Shown here one piece after another: positions 23,776 to 36,483 of a stretch of 64,000 nucleotides of DNA. A program made the position numbers and the translations under genes. The notes under the pieces were generated by a model. That model worked only from the letters and a program-made list of their open reading frames with translations. It had not been told where the DNA came from and ran no database searches. This DNA is from Larix kaempferi (taxonomy: Eukaryota; Streptophyta; Pinopsida; Pinales; Pinaceae). Positions within the stretch are counted from its first letter, which is position 1. Each line of letters begins with the position of its first letter. The stretch spans positions 5,224,001 to 5,288,000 of the forward strand of contig BSBM01000636.1 in assembly GCA_027924585.1 (NCBI GenBank), written 5' to 3'.

Positions 23776-23785
23776 CAAAATCATT
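23776..23785. repeat. Target-site duplication of the giant TIR element (left)
   Basis: CAAAATCATT directly abuts the left TIR end GGCGAGCC. The right partner is CAAAAGCATT (63089-63098), one mismatch. The uninterrupted sequence GTGGTCAAAATCATTGATCC exists at 63172-63191. Confidence 0.75.
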
Positions 23786-24398
23786 GGCGAGCCTTATCGA
23801 ATAGACAGAAATTCATTTAATGCGAGCCTGTCTAGTGTCAGGGTCCATTCGTATTCATCCATAACATCAATGGGCATATGCGCTATCCATCTTTCATGAC
23901 TGCATCCATGATACTCCTCCGGTAGCTGTCGATTGGCGATTCCGTCAACGGAAAACTTCTGGTCTAATCCACTTAATTCTTAGTGGCGACGGCGTCTATC
24001 CAATGATCACGTCATACGCGCTGACCTGATGTTTGGCTTGATGCCTCGTACGCCTGCAGAGAACACTATCACTGTCAGTGGAAGATCCAATTTAATTGAG
24101 GACAGAGATGGATTTGGGCGGATTTGGATTTAAATTTAAAATTTAAATTTGAAAAAACCCGCCAATAACCTGCCATGTGGTGTGTATTTATTAATTTCAA
24201 CAAACTATTATGCATCGAAGAGATTCCAGAGCGTCTAGTAGCAGACCATGTATATTTTTTGCTTACTTTTCGTTCTGTGATTCAATAGGTATATGCCCTC
24301 ATGTCTACTGGTTTCGCAGAGCAGAACACCTCATCGCTGGCTTTATCTATGAAGTGTGGCTTTTCTATCCCCTGGCTCTGTTATCGCAGAGGTAAATT

Positions 24399-24975
24399 GT
24401 ATTCATGAGTTCCTTTTCGAGATTAGAAGAGCTGCCAAATATGGAAACATAGGTATATTTGGAGTTGTGGGCAAATGGATGCGTGAATCTGAAGAGCATA
24501 CGCGGGTTGGAGCACGCGACAAAGCTTAAACTGTTAAATGTTGGTGGGTGCACCGAATTAGAAGAGCTGGAAACATAGGGCTCTTTGGAGCAGTTGTGGA
24601 CTCTGGGATGGTGGAAAATGAAAAGCATACGGGGGTTGGAGCACGCGACAAAGCTTCAACGATTAAATGTTGGTGGGTACACCGAGTTAGAAGAGCTGCC
24701 AAATATGGAAACATCCATATCTTTGGAGCAGTTGTGCACACCGGGATGCGGTAAGTTGAAGAGCATACGCGGGTTGAAGCACCCAACATAGCTTATAGTG
24801 TTAAATGTTGGTGGGTGCATCGGCTTAGAAGAGCTGCCCAATATGGAAACGTCGGTATCTTTGGAGTAGTTGTGGGCACCAGGATGCGGTAAGCTAAAGA
24901 GCATACGGGGGTTGGAGCACGACGTAAGCTGAATGTCCCTTGGTTAATTGTGGCCACATTGCTTCCCTGAATTTT
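24399..24975 (+). pseudogene. Captured LRR fragment of a TIR-NBS-LRR-type resistance gene (left TIR)
   Basis: The plus strand encodes degenerate leucine-rich repeats with the recurring blocks LKSIRGLEHATKLQRLNVGG, TELEELPNMETSISLEQL and CGKLKSIRGL, repeated about five times with stops and small indels. This wording is typical of the LRR domain of plant TNL immune receptors. No NB-ARC, TIR domain or start region is present. The best open stretch is 24585-24791. Because it lies in the TIR, an inverted second copy exists at about 61899-62476, so a transcript crossing the element could form dsRNA with R-gene homology. Confidence 0.7.
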
Positions 24976-25727
24976 ATTCAACGCTAACACTAAATTAGCT
25001 CAAAAAATCAAAGGCCTTACCAAAAGGATCAAAGGGCTCCGTTGTGAGTTGTGTGTGTCAAATGAGTAGAATGAAGCGAATCTCAAAATGAAGTGAGGAT
25101 GACATGTACTTTTCCCACAATCCTTTAGTTATACACAGTTGGAATTCAAACAAATGTAAGAGATCTCCAGTGACTTTGGATGGAATCTGATACTACAAAT
25201 ATCATTGGAGTGTTTGAATTTGGGGAAGTTCGGTAAATCCCATCTGCTGCAAATATTAATAACTACTGAAGGCGTCCTGAAGGCATCTAGGGGCCTGGTA
25301 ATTTGGCGTCCTGATAGAACATTGTACTGCGAGTGATGAATAATATTATGGAACTATTGGTATTAATATACCTACAGAGCTTGAGAATCTTACATTTAAC
25401 GATTTCAATCTTGTTGGTGTAATTAGTTTTCTTGTACTAAACACTTCTATGGACAGTTGTCTGCAAGCAATAAATTAGTATATAATATTTTATTGATATA
25501 AAACTTTATCACATGTATATATGCAATCTCTTCTCTTTGCTCTAATCATAGTTCCTTTTGTGAAAGCATCATAGGAGAATAACCTAAAATTTTGAGAGTA
25601 TGCTTTAAATTATGAGAGCATCGTTCATGGCATTGGGAAACCGTCCCTGAGGTTCTCTTGGTGGCTAATTTGGGAGGAACGTTGGTGGAAACATTCATGC
25701 ACATAACACAGGTGTTTATGGGTATTT

Positions 25728-26100
25728 CTTTCAAAGAAATGCATTATATTTTCATTCTTAACCTGTGTTGTGTTAACCTGGGCTAATGCATTATATTTTC
25801 ATTCTTAATTTGTGTTGTAACCTATGTTGGGTTGGGGGCAATTTGATTATTATAAAATTTAAATAATTAATTTGCACAAATTTTGGATTAAAGGTGTTTA
25901 AGAGCATTTCTCTCAAAGAAATGCATTATATTTTCATTCTTAACCTGTGTTGTGTTAACCTATGTTGTGTTGGGGGCAATTTGGTTATTATAAAATTTAA
26001 ATTATTAATTTGCACAAATTTTGGATTCAAGGTGTATATGGGCATTTCTCTCAAAGAAATGCATTATATTTTCATTCTTAGGGAAATTTGGTTATAAACT
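25728..26100. repeat. Direct repeats of about 50-140 bp (left TIR)
   Basis: AAAGAAATGCATTATATTTT is followed by CATTCTTA; this block or part of it recurs four times (about 25733, 25784, 25916, 26054), joined by copies of TAATTTGCACAAATTTTGG. The mirror set lies at about 60769-61145 in the right TIR. Confidence 0.8.
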
Positions 26101-26483
26101 TTAAATAATTAATTTGCACAAATTTTGGTGGATTTATTTAAATATTGGTGACAAAAATTAGTAATGTGCTTTGGTACCACCACTTATGACATTTAATTCA
26201 TGTAATATGGTTGACAAGGCTCATGGGCATCACCATTTAATTCATGTAATATGGTTGGGGGAGCATTTTGAGCACAAGGAATTTATGTAAAAAATAAATA
26301 AGTTAGTTATGTGAAACTAATTTTGAATTGTAATTTTGATTTATAATTATAATATTTTTTGATTGAAAAGTTGTAATAATTTTTTTCTTATTTTGAGTAT
26401 GAAAGAAGTTATAATGTACTATTTATAAAAAATGGTGATATCAAAAAAAGTTAAAATTATGAAAAATTATATGAGATTTGTTG

Positions 26484-26597
<114 letters not shown>

Positions 26598-29391
26598 GAG
26601 CAAATTATATATATATTAAAAATTTAATGTAGTAAAAAGTTTTAATATTTTTATTTCAAATATGAATATTTATTATTATTAAAAATGATATTAATAATTG
26701 AATTAAAATTAAAATAAATAAAATATATAAGCATCATTTTAACATTTCAAATATTGATAATAATTAAGATTAAAATAAATCAAAAGTGATATTAATAATT
26801 GAATTAAAGTTAAGATAAATCAAAGAAAATAAAATATATCAAACATCATATTAATAATTGAAATGAATAAATTTATATAAACATCATATTAATAGTTGAA
26901 ATGAATAAATTTATATTAATAATTGAAATGAATAAATTTAATTTGTATTATTCTTAAGGCTATTTTAATTTGAAAATTTGTATTAATTAGCTTCATAAAA
27001 TTTAAATTTATAATTATTTTTTATTAAAATATTACTAAAAATGTCTTTTTAAATAAATAAGATTAATATTTATTTTAACATGAGAATCAAGGAACATAAA
27101 ACTTACATCATTCACAACATGGCTCAGCATGCCAATAATACCCAACATCGCATTAAAATTGAGGAAACTAAGGTTTTGACTTGAATTAATCACTATTCCA
27201 AAAGAAAAACAAGGGAAATAAATAGAAGCAAAGGTTAAAGTCCCTGCGAAGTCATAAACTCATAAGAATGATATAGCTTAGCAAAATAAAAAAACAAATA
27301 TCATTGTAATTAGTGATCTATAAAAAAACAAAAGGCTTCAGAAAGCACTTAAAATAATTCATCATTGTAATTACTAATCTATTTGAACATTTCATTGTTA
27401 AAAAAAAAGACATAACAAATTGTGTTATATATTTCAAAATACTGAACGACAGAGGCACCACGCAGGTGCGATGACAGGATTACCTTCAGTTCATGGTCGA
27501 ATTGTTGTAGTTTTGCACTTTAACTTGTTTACACAAGACTTAAGTATGAACGCAGTGGAGAAGCCTCTCGATGAATTGAATATCAGGTCCTTGTTACATG
27601 TAGGATTCAAAGAATCATACATCACGAACCAACAATGTTTTTATTATTATTATTAAACGTTTATGGAAATTGAAACATGAAAGAACATGTTAACTCAAAA
27701 CATTGAAATTGTAAATGTTCTCATACATAGTAAAAAAGAAGTAGAAATGTAGAATAATCATACGAAATGGAGGCTAATAGCCCACGAGTTACCTGAACTA
27801 TCATTTAAAAGGTATACATGTATTATAAGCTATGCATGAGGTTTAACATAAACTTTCATAAACAAGACAATAATATCATAATTGATATGATCTTTATGTA
27901 CTCAGGTCATATCGATCTCATGAAAAAAGGATTATTTAATAGTGGAAAAATATAAAACATGCCATGTATTCACTGTGTAATACAAGTAAGTATAAAACGA
28001 CCCTTGAAAAGAAGATCCAAAATCACTTTACAATAAATATTAATTTTACAAAAGAGTTTTTTTTGTGATAACCAACAAGCAAATAATTGAATTGAATTGA
28101 AATGATTGAGTCACTAGGGTTTAAATCTGGCATCCTCAAAATTGGAGAAAAAAACCAATAACTACCTACCAATTTGTTATAATAAAATGATAATGAGAAT
28201 ATACAGGGCATTGAACGAAAAACAAAACGGAAAATGACCATGACATTTCATTGGTCCAAATCACCAATAAAATATATGCATTGTTCATTGAAATCTATAG
28301 AAGTTGAACAACATTGACTAGCGTTCATTTACATACATATTGTACGAAACACAAAACAAAACAAGGCTCATTCTACCCATATTTAGAGCTCACAAAAGCA
28401 CTATGTATAAACATTAAAACTCAGAATTCCATGACAATGTTCAGGCCCTCGAAAGGGAAAAAAAATCATTTGTTGTTTATAAATGTTTTGGATAGAGGAA
28501 TACAAAGTGTTTACAACGGTTATGACCCCTTTATGGAGTTGGTCAAAGGGGACTAGTGGTTCGTCCTTCATATAAGTCAAAACATGCATGAGGCAAGTCG
28601 AAATTCCTCTGTCACCCATTAAAAAGAATTACATAAATGCAATAAGGGTTTAAAACTCAGGACGTAGACCATATTGGCCTCTCTCCAACGCTACAGGAAT
28701 GAAGTTTGCAAAGCATACCTGTAAAGTTTGCATCCATAAAATTTAAGGAGCACGGCCAAGATGCCAAGCAGGCATGATGGATGCGTATACAAACACATGG
28801 TGTTATTACTTGTACAAAAGGATCTCAATTTCTATGGATTTAAGGTAGTTAAATTCTCATAATAAAAAGAAAAAAATTAAAATTATATATCGAGTGCATG
28901 TAAGAATCATACATTTAAATGTGTTTTGAAAACCGCTCATGTACAACTTGCTTGTGAGAAATCCAGATGTTGATGGAGACGCCTTCATGATTTTTCACTA
29001 ATCTCACTCCATATAGTCTTGAACACATAATATTTTGTGAGACCTACCATTGCAACAAAGAAATAATCCATGCAACGAAAAGAATAATATGTTTTGAGAA
29101 TGCGTGGAAATCAGGTTACTCTAAACCTTTTAGCTATATCAAAGGTCTTTGTTCATTCGAATTTCAAGCTCCTCTCAGTCGTTTTCTCTTGTTTCCTAAT
29201 CACAACAGCAGTCGATGAACAAATCATATATTGAAAACAAACATATGGATTGGTCCAAGGTTACACATTGCACTAAGCCTCGACGAATAAATTCATCCAA
29301 GGTATTCCTTTAACCTTGCTAGTAATTCAAAAGAAAGGCATAAAATATAAATTCAAGAAATTGAGGGAACGATTTAGGATGAAATTTTTAC

Positions 29392-29569
29392 CTTGAGGCT
29401 TTCGACCACACTCGAGACGACCTCGTGCTCCAGACCTCAACTGCCAACAATGGACCTGCGTTTCCTTTGAAGGGATCCTTCCCAAATACAAAGGCGAAGC
29501 CAGAGACATTGAGGCATTCTTTGCACCAACATCGCCACTTGAAATGCAAGACAATGCCATCTGTTCCAT
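29392..29569 (-). pseudogene. Possible captured first exon with plastid-transit-like peptide (left TIR)
   Basis: The mirror of 57365-57542. It reads MEQMALSCISSGDVGAKN on the minus strand, Ser/Ala-rich and Arg/Lys-poor at the start, later LRSGARGRLECGRKPQ, ending at a plausible donor CAAG/GTAAAA. No downstream exon is recognised and I do not know the source gene. Whether it is expressed is unknown. Confidence 0.3.
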
Positions 29570-30487
29570 GGAAGACACAGGCAGTATCAACACAGTTTCA
29601 AACCATATTTTTCTTGGGTGCCTTCATAATTAAACCCAAATACAACAAAAATTCCTGCGAATTACCAAAAACTGAAGGAGAAGAGATGAATTTGAATCGA
29701 CGAGAATTGAAACTACGACTAATAGATTAGAAGCTAGGATTTTCACGAGAAATAAAGATGGGGATGATTGTGGGAACGAGTGAAAGAGCACAATGAAGCG
29801 GAGTCACGAACACCTCAAACAGTGGCTAGAGTTCAGACCTTCACTAAAAAATAACTAGAAATGGTTGTTCTAGACATATAGAGAATGCACAGTGCATGTG
29901 GAGGGATGTGGAGGTGCATTCGAAGGTGGAAGACGCTCAGGTTCTTGAGGACGAGGTTCAAAGAATTTTCATGTACTTAGATGTATGAAATGCATAATGC
30001 ATGCAAATTGACATGTGGTCATGACGAGTGTACGCAGTTGTGGTGTTGAGCATACCCTCTCTACGAAATCTTGAAGTTAGTAAACATTAAATGTTACCAA
30101 GTAATGCTAACTTGAGTTTAGCATTATTCGACTTAACTGTATGTAATCTAAGCCAACCACTCAAGCCACAACTGAAAACAGAGGAAAAAATTGGATCAAC
30201 TGATTATAAGCATTGACCCACAGACAGGTATTGACCAGTAGTTATGGGCTCCTAGATATTGGCAACGTGTGACTTTCTATCAGCTAGTGGGGATCATAAC
30301 CTCCTTCTTGGGGATCTACTCTTGGCATTGAATACCGCCATATAGTGAATCAAAACCAATATTGAGTCCCGACATCTACACTTCCCTAGCTCTAATAGCA
30401 GGAAGGAGTTATGGCATCAAGTGATTGAAACATGGATTTCCACCTGGATTGATTGCATCGACTACACATGGTGTTGTATGCATTTTA

Positions 30488-30634
30488 CATGGTTCCACCT
30501 ACATTGTTCATGGTTCCACCAACAATGTTCATGGTTCCGTAAATAGAGCTCATTGTTCCACCAACAATGCTCATGGTTCAATAAATAGAGCTCATGGTTC
30601 CACCAACAATGCTCATTGTTCCATAAACAGAGCT
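30488..30634 (-). repeat. 21 bp minisatellite, minus orientation, outer block (left TIR)
   Basis: About seven units. On the minus strand each unit is GGAACCATGAG (or AAC, CAATGAG variants) plus ten variable bases. The block turns into the opposite orientation at 30634/30635 (ACAGAGCT/GGAACTATG). Confidence 0.9.
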
Positions 30635-31491
30635 GGAACTATGATCATTATTGGTGGAACCATGAGCATTGTTGGTGGAACCATGAGCTCTATTTATGGA
30701 ACCATGAGAATTGTTGGGGGAACCATGAGCTTTAGTTATGGAACCATGAGATCTAGTTATGGAACCATGCACATTATTGGTGGAACCATGAGCACTATTG
30801 GTGGAACCATGAGCACTATTGGTGGAACCATGAACTCTATCTATGGAACCATGAGCATAGTTGGTGGAACCGTGAGCTCTATTTATGAACATTGTTGGTA
30901 GAACCATGATCTCTATTGATAGAACCATGAGCATTATTGGTGGAACCATGCGCTTTAGTTATGGAACCATGAGCTCTATTTATGGAACCATGAGCATTAT
31001 TGGTGGAACCATGAGCATTGTTGGTGGAACCATGAGCTCTATTTATGGAACCATGAGAATTGTTGGGGGAACCATGAGCTTTAGTTATGGAACCATGAGA
31101 TCTATTTATGGAACCATGAACATTATTGGTGGAACGATGAGCATTGTTGGTGGAACCATGAGCTCTAGTTATGGAACCATGAACATTATTGGTGGAACCA
31201 TGAGCACTATCTGTGGAACCATGAGCTCTATTTATGGAACCATGAACATTATTGGTGGATGCATGAGAATTGTTGGTGGAACCATGAGCTCTATTTATGG
31301 AACCATGAGAATTGTTGGGGGAACCATGAGCTTTAGTTATGGAACCATGAGATCTAGTTATGGAACCATGAACATTATTGGTGGAACAATGAGCACTATT
31401 GGGGGAACCATGAGCTATATCTATGGAACCATGAGCATTGTTGGTGGAACCATGAGCTCTATTTATGGAACCATGAACATTGTTGGTGGAA
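30635..31491 (+). repeat. 21 bp minisatellite, plus orientation (left TIR)
   Basis: About 40 units: GGAACCATGAG followed by ten bases such as CATTGTTGGT, CTCTATTTAT, CTTTAGTTAT, CACTATTGGT or AATTGTTGGG. Units ending in GGT or GGG often alternate with units ending in TAT. The array ends in TTGGTGGAAAAACTAGG. Confidence 0.95.
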
Positions 31492-31880
31492 AAACTAGGA
31501 ATTTTTAGCGGGTTCAAAATTCAATATGGAATTTTATGGAACCAATAAGTAGACTGAGTCCGGGGGAACAGTCACAGGTCAAAATCATGTGTATGGGAAG
31601 GGTAACTGAGCCCAAAACTATACAACAACACTTTGTATTGTTGAAATTCCTCATACACGCAAAATACCTGGTTGATGATCGATTGGGTATTGGAGGGATC
31701 TCTCTGCAATTCAACCTCACATGACCTCGTGCTTGAGTCCTATGTTAGAGGAGCTTCTCGACCACACCCTTACGGTGTTGGATTTACTCCCTTATGAAAG
31801 ACACCTATGTTTGACAAGTTTGAGTGATCTTGGAGGAGTTATCTCACAACTCCCTACCTCCAAAATCCTAGCTTAGAGTT
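31492..31880. other. Unique spacer between opposed minisatellite blocks (left TIR)
   Basis: About 0.39 kb of non-repeat sequence separates plus-oriented from minus-oriented units, so the flanking arrays can fold on each other with this as the loop. A 62-codon open frame (31536-31724) resembles nothing I know and is probably chance. The mirror copy is 55054-55442. Confidence 0.8.
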
Positions 31881-34800
31881 CAACAACGCTCATGGTTCCA
31901 CCAACAATTCTCATGGCTCCACCAACAACGCTCATGGTTCCACCAACAATGCTCATGGTTCCATAAATAGAGCTCATGGTTCCACCAACAATTCTCATGG
32001 TTCAACCAATAATGTTCATCGTTCCATAACTAGCTCTCATGGTTCCATGGACAGTGCTCATGGTTCCCCAAAAAATTGTCATGGTTCCATAAATAGAGCT
32101 CATGGTTCCATAACTGGATCTCATGGTTCCATGGACAGTGCTAATGGTTCCACCAACAACGCTCATGGTTCCATAACTAGAGCTCATGGTTCCGCCAACA
32201 ATGCTCATGGTTCCACCAACAATGCTCATGGTTCCACCAATAATGTTCATGGTTCCATAATTAGCTCTCATGGTTCCATGGATAGTGCTCATGGTTACCC
32301 AAAAAATTCCCATGGTTCCATAACTAGATCTCATGGTTCCACGAACAATGCTAATGGTTCCGCCAACAATGCTCATGGTTCCATAACTAGAGCTCATGGT
32401 TCCACCAACAATGCTCATGGTTCCGCCAACAACGCTCATGGTTCCGCCAACAACGCTCATGGTTCCACCAACAATGCTCATGGTTCCGCCAACAACGCTC
32501 ATGGTTCCACCAACAACGCTCATGGTTTCATAACTAGAGCTCATGGTTCCACCAACAACGCTCATGGTTCCATAAATAGAGCTCATGGTTCCACCAACAA
32601 TGCTTAGGGTTCCACCAATAATGCTCATGGTTCCATAACTAGCTCTCATGGTTCCACAGACAGTGCTCATGGTTCCATAACTAGCTCTCATGGTTCCACA
32701 GACAGTGCTCATGGTTCCACCAATAATGCTCATGGTTCTATAACTAGATATCATGGTTCCATAACTAAAGCTCATATTTTCCCCAAAAATTCTCATGGTT
32801 CCATAAATAGAGCTTATGGTTCCATAACTAGATCTCATGGTTCCACCGACAATGCTCATGGTTCCACCAACAATGCTCATGGTTCCATAACTAGAGCTCA
32901 TGGTTCCACCAACAATGTTCATGGTTCCATAAATAGAGCTCATGGTTCCACCAACAATGCTCATGGTTCCATCAATAATGTTCATGGTTCCATAACTAGC
33001 TCTCATGGTTCCACAGACAGTGCTCATGGTTACCCTAAAAATTCTCATGGTTCCATAAATAGAGCTCATGGTTCCATAACTAGATCTCATGGTTCCACAG
33101 ACAATGCTAATGGTTCCGCCAACAATGCTTATGGTTCCATAACTAGAGCTCATGGTTCCGCCAACAATGCTCATGGTTCTGCCAACAACGCTCATGGTTC
33201 CACCAACAACGCTCATGGTTCCATAAATAGAGCTCATGGTTCCACCAACAATGCTCAGGGTTCCACCAATAATGCTCATGGTTCCATAACTAGCTCTCAT
33301 GGTTCCACAGACAGTGCTCATGGTTCCACCAATAATGCTCATGGTTCTATAACTAGATATCATAGTTCCATAACTAAAGCTCATATTTCCCCTAAAAATT
33401 ATCATGGTTCCATAAATAGAGCTCATGGTTACATAACTAGATCTCATGGTTCGACAGACAATGCTCATGGTTCCACCAACAATGCTCACGGTTCCATAAC
33501 TGGAGCTCATGGTTCCGCCAACAATGCTCATGGTTCCGTAAATAGAGCTCATGGTTCCACCAACAATGCTCATGGTTCCGTAAATAGAGCTCATGGTTCC
33601 ATAAATAGAGCTCATGGTTCCATAACTAAAGCGCATGGTTCCACCAATAATGCTCATGGTTCTATCAATAATGCTCATGGTTATTGGTTCCACCAATAAT
33701 GCTCATGGTTCCACAGACAGTGCTCATGGTTCCATAACTAAAGCTCATGGTTCCACCAACAATGCTCATGGTTCCATAAATAGAGCTCATGGTTCCAAGG
33801 ACAATGCTCATGGTTCCACCAACAATGCTCATGGTTCCACAGATAGATAGTACTCATGGTTCCACCAACAATGCTCATGGTTCCACCGATAATGCTCATG
33901 GTTCCACAACTAAAGCTCATGGTTCCACAGACAATGCTCATGGTTCCACGGACAGTGCTCATGGTTCCATAACTAAAGCTCATGGTTCCACCGATAATGC
34001 TCATGGTTCCATAACTAGAGCTCATGGTTCCATAACTAAAGCTCATGGTTCCACGGACAGTGCTCATGGTTCCATAACTAAAGCTCATGGTTCCATGGAC
34101 AGTGCTCATGGTTCCATAACTAAAGCTCATGGTTCCACGGACAGTGCTCATGGTTCCATAACTAAAGCTCATGGTTCCCCCAATAATTCTCATGGTTCCA
34201 TAAATAGAGCTCATGGTTCCACCAACAATGCTCATGGTTCCATAACTAGAGCTCATGGTTCCACGGACAATGCTCATGGTTCCACCAACAATGCTCATGG
34301 TTCCACGGACAGTGCTCATGGTTCCCCCAACAATGCTCATGGTTCCATAATTAGAGCTCATGGTTCCACCAACAATGCTCATGGTTCCACCGATAATGCT
34401 CATGGTTCCACCAACAATGCTCATGGTTCCACCGATAATGCTCATGGTTCCACCAACAATGCTCATGGTTCCATAACTAGAGCTCATGGTTCCACGGATA
34501 GTGCTTATGGTTCCACCAACAATGCTCATGGTTCCACGGATAGATAGTACTCATGGTTCCACCACAATGCTCATGGTTCCATAACTTAAGCTCATGGTTC
34601 CACCAACAATGCTCATGGTTCCACCGATAATTCTCATGGTTCCATAAATAGAGCTCATGGTTCCAACAACAATGCTCATGGTTCCACCAACAATGCTCAT
34701 GGTTCCATAACTAGAGCTCATGGTTCCACGGACAGTGCTCATGGTTCCACCAACAATGCTCATGGTTCCACGGACAGTGCTCATGGTTCCCCCAACAATG

Positions 34801-35003
34801 CTCATGGTTCCATAATTAGAGCTCATGGTTCCACCAACAATGCTCATGGTTCCATAACTAGAGCTCATGGTTCCACGGATAGTGCTCATGGTTCCACCAA
34901 CAATGCTCATGGTTCCACGGATAGATAGTACTCATGGTTCCACCACAATGCTCATGGTTCCATAACTTAAGCTCATGGTTCCACCAACAATGCTCATGGT
35001 TCC
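31881..35003 (-). repeat. 21 bp minisatellite, minus orientation, main block (left TIR)
   Basis: About 3.1 kb, near 150 units, read on the plus strand as GCTCATGGTTCC plus CATAACTAGA, ACCAACAAT and similar. Higher-order segments recur (for example around GATAGATAGTACTCATGG at 33845, 34544 and 34924). Because 21 is divisible by three and the unit lacks stops in several frames, open frames of up to 564 codons appear on either strand; these are not genes. The block ends abruptly against the SWIM gene at 35003. Confidence 0.95.
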
Positions 35004-36483
35004 TCATTCAAACCAAGACACCAACAATGCCATAGAATCCTACCACGGGTACATAAAGAGGAGGTTCATAAATGAGGAAAGCAATGCATGTAATCGTAGA
35101 GTTGACTGGCTCATCTATTTATTGTTGATGAAAGTCGAACTATATTATATTCATAATCAGTGATTGAAAGAAGCTGAAGTTATAAGGCCCAGAAAATCTG
35201 AGAAACAATTAATTCTATCGAAGTCCAGAGCATCTCAAATACCAGATGAAGATTGTTTGCATTACCAAAATAAAATAGATCATTTTCTCGTTCGTAGCCA
35301 AAACAAGGATACCCTTGATACATGGTATCATGTCATATATACAGGGTCCGAGTTTAATTTCTGTAGCTGCGATTGGGCACTGAATGGAAATGTCTGTAAA
35401 CACATCTTAAAAGTTGAGATGTTGGTAAGCAAAGATGTTGAAGGCATTGAAGTATTACCAAATGTTTCAAATCCAATTCTTGAGTCACCTAGATCATTAG
35501 TTGACTTAAATGACACTATTCCATTGAACCCTTTATCGGATCTCCAGAGCCAAAAAGCTTCTGAAGATATAACGCTTTCTCCATGCGTCCATTCTTCTAA
35601 CGATTTAGAGAATTTGTCAGATCCAGTTAATTTTGTCACTACAGGGTTGGAGCATTTAATGTCCAAGGATAATGAATTAGAAGTTATTTTGTTAGAAAAT
35701 AAACAATATGGGAGGGCTATATTAGATAACCCAGGCGCAAGTTTGGAGCAAGCACGCGCACTTAACAATGGCCTTAAGAGCTTATTCAACACTTTGAGCA
35801 AAGATTTCAAAACAGAGTTTATAAATACTGTATCTCCATCTAAGATCAATACAAAGAGGCAACATAGTTTTTTGAGCCCAGTTAGTAAAAAGAAAAGATG
35901 CATTAGTGAGTCACATTCAACCAAGGATATGCAACAATTCCAAAGGGTTGGACGAGCTCGTGCAAAAAAGAAAACCATGGACAAGATAACAATTTTTTCT
36001 AGGAAAGAACAAATAAATGTGCATGAAACAGTAGGTCCAGTCAAACATCATGCGCCACGTAATGCAGGTATTTCAATTTGATATTTTAAATTATTTTATG
36101 TGAGGTTATATTATCGACTCCATTATGAAATGTTCATGACATACATTATATTGTTGACTTGAATGTAACAATAATAGTATTTTATTCATTGTTTTCATAG
36201 TTGAGAAGTCCACATTTCACATGAGACCTCTTGATGTTCGACATTGTCGACTTCGATTATTTTCTGACGATATTGTTCAAGATAACACAGGTATTTATAT
36301 TAGAAATATTGTAAATGCATGGGAGTTATAGAATTAATTGTTGTTTATGTAACATGTTATAGAACTAAAACATTGCTAAAGGTTATTAAATGGTGTATAC
36401 TGTTACTTCAAGGAAATGATCTAGTGAAAGAGGTGGATGCAAACATGCCAATAAGACCATTGATTCCGGATTTGAACTTATGA
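35004..36483 (+). pseudogene. 3' half of a SWIM zinc-finger (MULE/FAR1-related) gene, three exons
   Basis: Exon A (35004-36067) begins in frame with SNQDTNNAIESYHGYIKRRF, the conserved C-terminal block of MULE-derived SWIM proteins. It has an in-frame TGA at 35161-35163, then a SWIM finger FNFCSCDWALNGNVCKHILK (C-x-C...C-x-H). Exon B (36201-36290: VEKSTFHMRPLDVRHCRLRL) and exon C (36413-36483) join with matching phase and AG/GT borders. The protein ends IRPLIPDLNL, close to an EAR-type repressor tail. A further 3' UTR exon may start near 36737. The N-terminal half with the DDE transposase core is absent; the minisatellite replaces it. The family comprises MULE transposases and domesticated host proteins; this copy could be the element's own gene or a captured host gene. 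Confidence 0.75.

Noticed and set aside
24399-24975. Functional resistance gene
   Set aside because: Only broken LRR units without NB-ARC or TIR domain and with several stops.
32002-33696. 564-codon open frame as a protein-coding gene
   Set aside because: It consists only of 21 bp repeat units; equally long frames exist on the opposite strand and in other blocks. Repeat length divisible by three explains it.
30488-35003. CRISPR-like repeat/spacer pattern
   Set aside because: The constant 11 bp plus variable 10 bp looks superficially like repeat and spacer, but units are only 21 bp, variable parts fall into a few classes, and this is plant DNA.
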